12,463 nt of DNA from the NCBI GenBank assembly GCA_023434095.1, contig JAEYTJ010000267.1, forward strand, positions 1-12,463, written 5' to 3'. Shown piece by piece: positions 1 to 5,712 of this stretch (its first letter is position 1; every line of letters starts with the position of its first letter). This DNA is from Pseudomonadota bacterium (GTDB lineage: Bacteria > Pseudomonadota > Alphaproteobacteria > Rhizobiales > Xanthobacteraceae). The notes beneath the pieces were generated by a model. The model was not told where the DNA came from, ran no database searches, and saw only the letters and a program-made list of their open reading frames with translations. Position numbers and translations under genes: made by a program.

Positions 1-179
1 CGCGTCCAACACCCCCCCCCCCCCCCGGCCCCCCGGCTCTTTCTTATCGAGCAGCGAGAACACGTCCTGTCCTCAGCGTGAGCCCAGAAGCCGCCATGCG
101 GCGATGAGGGCGAGCAACAGCGCGACACCTTGGGCGTGACAGCCGGAGAGACGGCAACCATCCATCAAGGATAGGCAGC
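1..179. other. Non-coding leader with C-homopolymer tract
   Basis: No convincing gene is seen here. Positions 12-26 are fifteen consecutive C, followed by GG, six more C (29-34) and GG. The rest is ordinary GC-rich sequence leading to the first gene of the cassette, whose Shine-Dalgarno-like AAGGA lies at about 168-172. No clear sigma70 promoter is visible. A 30-codon frame with a hydrophobic run exists on the minus strand (73-165) but lacks a ribosome-binding site. Confidence 0.5.
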
Positions 180-482
180 ATGAGCGCCACAAAGAAGCCG
201 AAGCATACCGAGGGGCCGTGGATCGTCCTCGATCTCGGCGAGATCGTCGCCGAAGACGATCTGGAGGTTTTAGTTGCGACGATCGATCTGGGTACCGCTG
301 AAGGCGAGGCAAATGCCCGCCTGATCGCCGCAGCGCCGGATCTGCTGGATGCGCTGAAAGCCTGCGCACGCATTCTGCCGAACTATGCCTCTCTCGGGAA
401 AACCGCGCTTGATGACGAGGCGTGCGATGCCGTGATTGAGCAGGTCAACGAAGCCATCGCCAAGGCGGAGGGCGGGCAATGA
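180..482 (+). CDS. Small phage-type protein of unknown function
   Basis: This 100-residue acidic protein carries two sequence hallmarks often seen in unnamed small phage proteins: an N-terminal H-T-x-G-P-W (residues 9-14) and a later N-A-R-L-I-A-A-A-P-D-L-L (about 46-57), which leads into a predicted helix. The function of this group is not known to me. AAGGA lies 7 bases before the ATG, supporting this start. The gene ends in an ATGA overlap with the cupin-like gene, so the two are probably translated together. There is no signal peptide or membrane segment, and a cytoplasmic location is inferred. Confidence 0.75.
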   Translation: MSATKKPKHTEGPWIVLDLGEIVAEDDLEVLVATIDLGTAEGEANARLIAAAPDLLDALKACARILPNYASLGKTALDDEACDAVIEQVNEAIAKAEGGQ

Positions 483-1021
483 CCCGGCACCTCCCCACCA
501 TCCTCCGTCGTCGCCTGCTGCGCAGCGCCCTCGCCGTCATGGCCCGCCGCCCGCCCGACAAGAACATCGGCGGGCCGGTGCGCCCCTATATGCGCCGTTG
601 GTGGCTCTTCCCGCGAAACCGCTGGTTCAACATCTATCTGCACGATTTCCGCCGGCCGGACGATGACCGCGCCTTGCACGATCACCCGTGGCCGTCGCTC
701 TCCGTCCTGCTGCAGGGCGACCTCATCGAAACCTATGCGCCCATCCCGGCGCTGGCGGCAGAGCCGGCGCACCAGCGCACGCGTCTGCTGACCCCCGGCG
801 CCATCGTCTGGCGCGGCCCCCGCTTCGCCCATCGCCTCAGCCTCACCTGGCATCCGCGGACGCTGGAGCCGGTGCCGGCCATCACGCTCTTCATCGTCGG
901 CCCGCGCGTGCGCGAATGGGGCTTCTGGTGCCCCAAGAACAGCCCGGCCGGCGGCTGGCGCCTCTGGCGCAAATTCGTCGCGCCGGACGATCCCGGCGCC
1001 GTCGGCCCCGGCTGCGAGTGA
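479..1021 (+). CDS. Cupin-fold phage-associated protein, function unknown
   Basis: The 180-residue protein has a basic N terminus and an R-W-W-L-F-P-R-N-R-W-F-N-I-Y-L-H segment, then L-H-D-H-P-W (H67, H69), E84 in G-D-L-I-E-T-Y, and a second histidine block around H118 (R-F-A-H-R-L). The HxH...E...H spacing is the metal-site layout of a small single-domain cupin. The closing V-G-P-R-V-R-E-W-G-F-W-C-P is typical of phage and prophage members of this group. Metal binding is inferred from the motif; no substrate can be named. The start overlaps the preceding stop as ATGA, and the next gene begins 7 bases after this stop. Confidence 0.75.
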   Translation: MTRHLPTILRRRLLRSALAVMARRPPDKNIGGPVRPYMRRWWLFPRNRWFNIYLHDFRRPDDDRALHDHPWPSLSVLLQGDLIETYAPIPALAAEPAHQRTRLLTPGAIVWRGPRFAHRLSLTWHPRTLEPVPAITLFIVGPRVREWGFWCPKNSPAGGWRLWRKFVAPDDPGAVGPGCE

Positions 1022-1028
1022 GGGCGCC

Positions 1029-1445
1029 ATGGGCACCCTCCCCGATCTCAGCTTCGTCACCGCCGGCTTCGTGCTGCTGCTCATCGCCGCCGCAGGCTTC
1101 TGCGCCTTTATCGGTTTCGGCGTCGGCCTGCTGCTTTCACCGCTGTTTTCATGGCTGCCGGATTCCGAAGAGGAAGACCCCGGCGTGATCGAGGCTCCCA
1201 TGCGCGCGCCCCTTTCGCCTTCCGCCCGTCTCGCCTGGCTGTTGTGGCTGATCGCCCTCGGCGGCGCGGCCGCCCTGCTCTGCGCCGCCGGCGCGGCGCG
1301 TGCCGCCCCGCTCGAGGCGCCCGCCGCTGCCGCCTTTGCGTCCGCCCATGCGGCGCTGTGGGCGGTCCTCCCGCTGGCCTTGGCGCTGGCGCTCTCGGTC
1401 GCCTCGGTGGCGGCCGGCACCCGCCGCCCGCGCGGCGGCATGTGA
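1029..1445 (+). CDS. Small three-helix inner-membrane protein, unknown
   Basis: The 138-residue protein has three hydrophobic stretches (about residues 9-38, 67-90 and 104-128) separated by an acidic loop with S-E-E-E-D near residues 46-50. It ends in a short basic tail (T-R-R-P-R), which by the positive-inside rule suggests a cytoplasmic C terminus. I recognise no family. The start follows an AGGG 5 bases upstream and fits the cassette spacing (7 bases after the previous stop, 10 before the next gene). Long open frames on the opposite strand here are GC-driven shadows. A role in the phage envelope or in superinfection exclusion is possible but purely speculative. Confidence 0.6.
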   Translation: MGTLPDLSFVTAGFVLLLIAAAGFCAFIGFGVGLLLSPLFSWLPDSEEEDPGVIEAPMRAPLSPSARLAWLLWLIALGGAAALLCAAGAARAAPLEAPAAAAFASAHAALWAVLPLALALALSVASVAAGTRRPRGGM

Positions 1446-1455
1446 GGGGGTAGCC

Positions 1456-1875
1456 ATGGCCAAGTCTCCCGTCGAACGCTGGGGCAGCGAGGCGCCCCGC
1501 CCGCGCAGATCCACCAAGGCGACCGAGACCACGGCCGCGCTGGAGCAGGCGGCGGAACTGCCGAACGACCGGCCCGACGACCCGCCGTTGTCCGACGCCG
1601 CCGCCGGCTTCGCGAAGGAACAGCTGAAATCCTTCATCGAGCGCATCGAGCGGCTGGAGGAAGAGAAGAAGACCATCGCCGATGACATCAAGGATGTCTT
1701 CGCCGAGGCCAAGGGCACGGGCTTCGACACCAAGGCTCTGCGCGCCATCCTCCGCCGCCGCAAGGCCGATCCCGACCAGATCGCCGAGCACGAGGCGATC
1801 GTCGATCTCTACATGCAGGCGCTGGGCATGATCCCTTTCGAGCGCACCCCGCTCGGCCTGACGATGGAGGGGTGA
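1456..1875 (+). CDS. gapR: GapR-family (DUF2312) nucleoid-associated DNA-binding protein, phage-borne
   Basis: Residues 53 to about 128 of this 139-residue protein match the GapR/DUF2312 domain closely. They include A-K-E-Q-L-K-S-F-I-E-R-I-E-R-L-E-E-E-K-K, then A-D-D-I-K-D-V-F-A-E-A-K-G-T-G-F-D, and a final L-Y-M-Q-A-L-G-M helix. Caulobacter GapR forms tetrameric clamps on overtwisted, AT-rich DNA and helps type II topoisomerases ahead of replication and transcription. This copy carries a charged N-terminal extension of about 50 residues absent from the usual 80-90-residue form. The ATG at 1456 was chosen because the frame stays open upstream only as overlap with the membrane gene, and a GAGGGGG tract precedes the ATG. 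The family assignment is firm; a role in phage DNA replication or topology is inferred from the neighbouring clamp gene. Confidence 0.93.
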   Translation: MAKSPVERWGSEAPRPRRSTKATETTAALEQAAELPNDRPDDPPLSDAAAGFAKEQLKSFIERIERLEEEKKTIADDIKDVFAEAKGTGFDTKALRAILRRRKADPDQIAEHEAIVDLYMQALGMIPFERTPLGLTMEG

Positions 1876-1876
1876 G

Positions 1877-2365
1877 ATGGGCAAGCCCACCGCCGTCGAG
1901 CTCGAAGAGGATCACGACGACCACCTGACCACCTGGGTGGCGTCGAATGTCGAGCAGGCTTTCGAAGAGGAACTCGCCCTCATCCTCGGCGAGGCCGAGG
2001 GCGATCTGCGCGCCGGCCGCCCGGTCGATTGGCGCGCACTGCTCGCCGACATCGAAGGCGCGGCCGAAGGCGTCGACTTCCAGGACAGGCGGGGCAACTA
2101 CGTCATCGAGATCAAATGCCCTCCCATCGTCGAGAAGATCATCGGCGAAGCGTGGGATCTCGCTCGCGCCGGCGAGACGGCCGAAGCGCTGCACCGCCTG
2201 TCCCTGCTCACCCGCCCGAAATGGCAGAGCGAGGCCGCCTGCCGCGACGAATACACCGTCGCCATGGCCGAGGCCCTTGCCCGCACGATTGCCGCTGAGC
2301 GCGCCCGCCGTCGCGCCGCCCTTGGCCCCTTCGCCGACACGCCCCTCGGGGCCACCTTCCTGTGA
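1877..2365 (+). CDS. Hypothetical acidic phage protein
   Basis: This is a 162-residue, largely helical, acidic protein that I do not recognise. The N terminus is rich in D, E and H (E-L-E-E-D-H-D-D-H). The middle holds R-R-G-N-Y-V-I-E-I-K-C-P-P, and the C-terminal third is Ala/Arg-rich and probably helical. There is no signal peptide or membrane helix. The start lies one base after the gapR stop, with GGAGGGG just upstream inside gapR, so translation is probably coupled. It sits between gapR and the clamp gene, and a replication-related role is only suggested by that position. Confidence 0.65.
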   Translation: MGKPTAVELEEDHDDHLTTWVASNVEQAFEEELALILGEAEGDLRAGRPVDWRALLADIEGAAEGVDFQDRRGNYVIEIKCPPIVEKIIGEAWDLARAGETAEALHRLSLLTRPKWQSEAACRDEYTVAMAEALARTIAAERARRRAALGPFADTPLGATFL

Positions 2366-2372
2366 GGCTCCC

Positions 2373-3587
2373 ATGAAGCTCATTGCCGAGCGCACCCATC
2401 TGCTCGCCGCCCTCAACGCGGTCGGCCATCTGGCGAAGGCCAAGGCCAAGATCCCGATGCTCGCCATGCTGCGCCTGCGCACGGAAGGGGATCGCCTCTT
2501 CGTCGCCGCCACCGATCACGACGCCTATGCCGAGGCCGAAATCCCGGCCATCGTCTCCCGCGAGGGTGCCGCCTGCATCGAGGCCTCGATCCTCACCAGG
2601 TTGGTGAAGGATTTCGCGGAAGGTTCGCAGGTGAGCCTGGATGCGGGCGAGGCCCTCGCCACGCTCAAGGCCGGCCGCAGCCGCTATCAGCTGCATGTGC
2701 TGCCGGCCGGCGACTTCCCTTCCGCCTTCGAACCGAACGGCGCCACAGCCCGCTTCATGCTGATGCCGGAGGAAGTTCGCCGCCTGCTCGATCTGCCCAG
2801 CGCCGCCGCCGCCGCCAAGAGCCAGCCCGCGCTGGCCTATCTGGAGGGCGTCTATCTCCACACTTCGGAGGATGACGGCACGCTGTGGGGCGCGGCGACA
2901 GACAGCTATGTCCTGCTCGCCGCCGATGTCGAGACGCCGGAGGGCGCGCAGGATCTGCCCAAGCGGCAGGAGGCCGAAGGCGCGCGCGCCGCCCGGCCGC
3001 GCGGGCTCATGCTGCCGGCAGAAAGCGTCGCCCATATCCTGCGTTTCGGCGAGGTGCCGCTCGAAATCCATGCCGGCGAGAACGTCGTGGCGGTGCGCGC
3101 CGCCGCCGGTGGCGTGAAGCTGCATTACGTCACCCGGCTGATCGAGAACATCTTTCCGCCCTATGAGCGGGTCGTGCCGCCCGCCGAGGGCACCTGCCTC
3201 ACCCTGGCGGGTGACAGCTTCACCGCCGCGCTTCGGCGCCTCGCCAGCGTCGCCGGCAGCGACGAGCGCGCCGTGGGGCTGGAATGGGGCGATGAGGGCG
3301 ACCTGTCCCTCTGGCTCGACAACCATTCCGAAGGCATTTACGGCGCCGAAAGCGCGCCCATTCTTTCCCGCACCGGCCCCGGCCGCATCGGCATCCGCCC
3401 CGCCTTCGCCCTCAAGGCGATCGAGGCGCTGGGGCGCGGCGCCATCGAGATCTGGTCGACGGCCGAGAACAAGCCCGTCCGCCTGCGCAACCCGGATGAT
3501 CCCGGCCTCATCGCCGTCGTCTGGCTTCAGATCCTGCGCCGCCGGCCGGAACACGGCGCCCTCTTCGGCGAGGGAGAAGCGGCGTGA
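2373..3587 (+). CDS. dnaN: DnaN-like DNA polymerase III sliding clamp (phage-encoded)
   Basis: The 404-residue protein shows the three-repeat layout of bacterial beta clamps. The first repeat opens with L-L-A-A-L-N-A-V-G-H-L and contains K-I-P-M-L-A-M-L-R-L-R and A-A-T-D-H-D-A. Later come L-P-A-G-D-F-P-S (end of the first repeat), A-A-T-D-S-Y (second) and I-F-P-P-Y-E-R-V (start of the third). Chromosomal DnaN is usually 366-380 residues and ends in a conserved M-P-M-R-L motif. This one instead ends L-R-R-R-P-E-H-G-A-L-F-G-E-G-E-A-A after V-V-W-L-Q-I-L. The ATG at 2373 gives the family N terminus; the frame is open further upstream only in overlap with the previous gene. As a ring around DNA it would tether a polymerase; whether it serves host or phage polymerase is unknown. 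GTGA overlap with the next gene. Confidence 0.9.
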   Translation: MKLIAERTHLLAALNAVGHLAKAKAKIPMLAMLRLRTEGDRLFVAATDHDAYAEAEIPAIVSREGAACIEASILTRLVKDFAEGSQVSLDAGEALATLKAGRSRYQLHVLPAGDFPSAFEPNGATARFMLMPEEVRRLLDLPSAAAAAKSQPALAYLEGVYLHTSEDDGTLWGAATDSYVLLAADVETPEGAQDLPKRQEAEGARAARPRGLMLPAESVAHILRFGEVPLEIHAGENVVAVRAAAGGVKLHYVTRLIENIFPPYERVVPPAEGTCLTLAGDSFTAALRRLASVAGSDERAVGLEWGDEGDLSLWLDNHSEGIYGAESAPILSRTGPGRIGIRPAFALKAIEALGRGAIEIWSTAENKPVRLRNPDDPGLIAVVWLQILRRRPEHGALFGEGEAA

Positions 3588-4186
3588 GGTCCCCCTATAT
3601 CGCCAAAGGCGCCAGCCTCTCCGCATGCGGGCGCTACCGTTACCGCCTCTGGCGCGAATGGCGCCTGCACCCCTCCCCAGCCCATTGGGATATGTGGACC
3701 GACGACTTCGGCAGCCCGATCGTCGACGGCGCCGGAGAGCAACTCGGCGACCCGAAGGCCTGCGTCTTCGTAATGCTCAACCCGTCAACCGCCGATGGTG
3801 AGCAGGACGATCCGACCATCCGTCGCTGCGTCGACTTCGCGCAAGCATGGGGCTATGACCGGCTGGAGGTCATCAATCTTTTTGCGCATCGGGCGACAAA
3901 CCCCCGCGCCCTTCTCGCGCTCAACGATGCCGACGATCCTGTCGGTCCCGACAATCGCCGGACCTTTAATGGCGTCCTGTTTGGAGGACACCCGGTCGGC
4001 ACCGTGGTCTGCGCATGGGGCGCGCATGGCGGCCATCTCGGCCAAGACGAGACGGCCCTTGGCTGGGTAGGCAATCACAAGCGCTTTGCGCTTGGCCTCA
4101 CCAAGGGCGGCCATCCTCGCCATCCTCTCTACGTCGCATCCGCCGCGGAGTTGGTCGAGTTCCGTCCGACGCGAGGGCAGCTATGA
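3584..4186 (+). CDS. DUF1643 family protein
   Basis: The 200-residue protein contains the signature blocks of DUF1643: M-L-N-P-S-T-A-D (M64-D71), D-D-P-T-I-R-R-C (from D75), W-G-Y-x-R-L-E-V-I-N-L-F-A, then D-P-V-G-P-D-N, A-W-G-A-H-G, and near the C terminus H-P-x-H-P-L-Y-V. The family is common in phages and bacteria but its biochemical activity is not established. A GTG start at 3584 overlaps the clamp stop as GTGA, with GAGGGAGAAG just upstream as a ribosome-binding site; no ATG gives the conserved N terminus. The gene ends in an ATGA overlap with the lipoprotein-like gene. Confidence 0.88.
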   Translation: MRSPYIAKGASLSACGRYRYRLWREWRLHPSPAHWDMWTDDFGSPIVDGAGEQLGDPKACVFVMLNPSTADGEQDDPTIRRCVDFAQAWGYDRLEVINLFAHRATNPRALLALNDADDPVGPDNRRTFNGVLFGGHPVGTVVCAWGAHGGHLGQDETALGWVGNHKRFALGLTKGGHPRHPLYVASAAELVEFRPTRGQL

Positions 4187-4329
4187 CCGCCAACCCCTCC
4201 CGCCCCATCACCCTCGTCCTGCTGTTCGCCCTCGCGGCCTGCGCAGTCGCGACGGACGTGCAGCACATCGGCCTTCTCGGCAGCGCCGTCGCCGCGCTGC
4301 GGGCCATTCTCCATGGAGCAGGCGCATGA
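4183..4329 (+). CDS. Tiny putative lipoprotein (48 residues)
   Basis: A short frame, flanked by ATGA overlaps on both sides (4183-4186 and 4326-4329), encodes 48 residues. A short N terminus with one Arg precedes a hydrophobic core (L-V-L-L-F-A) and L-A-A-C, a good lipobox with Cys20. The predicted mature peptide is about 29 residues and contains a second hydrophobic helix. Double overlap in an otherwise seamless cassette is the best evidence that it is translated. It could be an envelope-associated phage moron or, less likely, a lysis-type small lipoprotein; no spanin partner is visible nearby. A plain membrane-anchored peptide is the alternative. Confidence 0.55.
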   Translation: MTANPSRPITLVLLFALAACAVATDVQHIGLLGSAVAALRAILHGAGA

Positions 4330-5255
4330 CCGCTAGAACGGAAGGCCCGGATGCGTGGTTGATCCGGAAAGGGTCGTATTTCTATCGCCCCAACTGCCAG
4401 GGCTACACGACCAGCAAGCACGAGGCCGGACGGTACTCCGAGGCAAAGGCAAAGGCAGAGGCCAACGTCGAGCCCTGGCATATGTCGGCCGTACTCGCCG
4501 ACGATGTGCCGGACCCTCCAATGCCCTCGCCGTCGTTTCAGGCACGCGTGCAGCCCTGGATGATAGCCTGCTTCGGGCCTGAGATTAGTGCCGACAAGCT
4601 GGAGCGCGGTGATCGCCTGCTCGAAGAGGTGCTGGAGCTTCTGCAATCCGTTGACTACCCGCGCGAGCGTATCGCCAGCCTGTCGAGCTACGTCTGGTCG
4701 CGGCCGAAGGGCGAGCCGGCGCGGGAGGTCGGCGGCTCCATGGTGACGCTCGCCGCTTTCTGCCTCGCCCATGATCTCGACATGCACGCCGCCGGCGAGA
4801 CCGAACTCGCCCGCGTTTGGACCAAGGTCGAGGCCATTCGGGCTAAGCAGGCCGCTAAACCCACTGGATCGGCGTTGCCGGTGGCGATCGAGCCCACACC
4901 CGCTCCCGACGCACCGCACGGCTGGGTGTGCTGGAATGAGGGGCCGGGCGGCTGGTTCTGGTTCCCGACGCGGGAGCAGTGCGAGCACGAGCTTTCCGAC
5001 GACATCCGGCCGGCCACGGCTGCGGAGAAGGCGTTGTTCGGCGCATTGGGAGGCAAGCTCTGCCCTGACGACCTCTGCCCGATCTGCCTTAAGCCGCTTG
5101 AGCCCGACGACACCTGCGCCACCGATATCGACATGGGCATCTGCCACGCCGCCTGCGTGGACGGCTCGCCCGTCGTCGATCTTGAAACCGGCGAGGAGGT
5201 CGACGGCAAGGCCGATACGTACCGGTACGGCGACGTTGCGGCAGAGGAAGGGTGA
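4326..5255 (+). CDS. MazG-like nucleotide pyrophosphohydrolase-type protein with C-terminal Cys cluster
   Basis: This 309-residue protein has three parts. Residues 1-75 hold an aromatic segment (Y-F-Y-R-P-N-C-Q-G-Y). Residues 83 to about 190 resemble phage MazG-like all-alpha NTP pyrophosphohydrolases: F-G-P-E-I, then L-L-E-E-V-L-E-L (E100, E101, E104), then E-V-G-G-S-M-V-T-L-A-A-F-C (E134). MazG enzymes hydrolyse (d)NTPs with Mg bound by an EExxE...ExxD set; here the ExxD Asp is Gly137, so activity is uncertain. After a Pro-rich linker comes a Trp-rich stretch (G-W-V-C-W-N-E, G-G-W-F-W-F-P), then C251-x2-C254, C264 and C273-H-x2-C277, a plausible zinc site. ATG 4326 overlaps the preceding stop. 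The role inferred is nucleotide-pool or alarmone control during phage growth. Confidence 0.8.
   Translation: MTARTEGPDAWLIRKGSYFYRPNCQGYTTSKHEAGRYSEAKAKAEANVEPWHMSAVLADDVPDPPMPSPSFQARVQPWMIACFGPEISADKLERGDRLLEEVLELLQSVDYPRERIASLSSYVWSRPKGEPAREVGGSMVTLAAFCLAHDLDMHAAGETELARVWTKVEAIRAKQAAKPTGSALPVAIEPTPAPDAPHGWVCWNEGPGGWFWFPTREQCEHELSDDIRPATAAEKALFGALGGKLCPDDLCPICLKPLEPDDTCATDIDMGICHAACVDGSPVVDLETGEEVDGKADTYRYGDVAAEEG
5218..5229. promoter_or_regulatory. 12-bp perfect palindrome upstream of the excisionase gene
   Basis: CGTACCGGTACG is a perfect inverted repeat centred at 5223/5224, 34 bases before the excisionase-like start and inside the 3' end of the MazG-like gene. Its position suits a repressor operator or a restriction/methylation site, but a chance palindrome is possible. 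No promoter boxes were convincingly found around it. Confidence 0.25.
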
Positions 5256-5262
5256 GCGCCCG

Positions 5263-5712
5263 ATGGGTAAAGCCTCGATCCCCTCCCCGGAGCCGGCCAT
5301 CACTGACGAATCCCCGCTTCGTCTCGACGTCGCGGCCGCCTTGGCCTTTCCCGACGGATCGATGAAGGTTGCCGGTCTGCGGCGCGAAGCGGCGCGGGGG
5401 CGCCTTGCCATCAACCGTATCGCGGGCAAGGATTACACGACCTTGGCCGCCATACGGGACATGATCGAGAAATGCCGCGTCCATCCAAAGGAGCCCGTCT
5501 CTGGCTTCGGCCCGCGCGCCGCCGCAAAGATGGAACCGTCAGCCATGCCCCCACATGGATCATCATCGACGCGAACGTCCAACATCCCACTGGATGCGGC
5601 GCTGAGGATCGTGGACGAGCTGAGCGCGCCCTCGCCGCTTACATCGCGGGGAAGTACGAAGCGCCGCGGCGGGATCGTGACCTCTCTGTCGTCCCCGTCC
5701 CCGACGTCATAG
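5263..5712 (+). CDS. Excisionase-like winged-helix protein overlapping the integrase gene
   Basis: The 149-residue protein has a winged-helix/MerR-like domain at about residues 19-72: L-R-L-D-V-A-A-A-L-A-F-P-D-G-S-M, then L-R-R-E-A-A-R-G-R-L, then R-I-A-G-K-D-Y-T-T-L-A-A-I. This is the arrangement of small DNA-binding proteins that sit just before tyrosine integrases in alphaproteobacterial prophages and act as excisionases or directionality factors. The domain ends almost exactly where the integrase starts (codon 70 overlaps the integrase ATG). The remaining 80 residues, rich in Ser, Thr, Pro and Arg, are encoded in a different frame on top of integrase codons 1-80. The ATG at 5263 follows GAGGAAGGGTGAG. 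The role in excision is inferred from fold and position. Confidence 0.75.
   Translation: MGKASIPSPEPAITDESPLRLDVAAALAFPDGSMKVAGLRREAARGRLAINRIAGKDYTTLAAIRDMIEKCRVHPKEPVSGFGPRAAAKMEPSAMPPHGSSSTRTSNIPLDAALRIVDELSAPSPLTSRGSTKRRGGIVTSLSSPSPTS

Noticed and set aside
73..165. 30-codon minus-strand frame with a hydrophobic run (G-V-A-L-L-L-A-L-I-A-A-W)
   Set aside because: It resembles a membrane peptide but has no ribosome-binding site and lies divergent to the cassette; not supportable without conservation data.
2208..3626. 472-codon minus-strand open frame opposite the clamp gene
   Set aside because: Shadow of the DnaN-like gene; low-complexity Gly/Ala/Arg-rich product with no domain.
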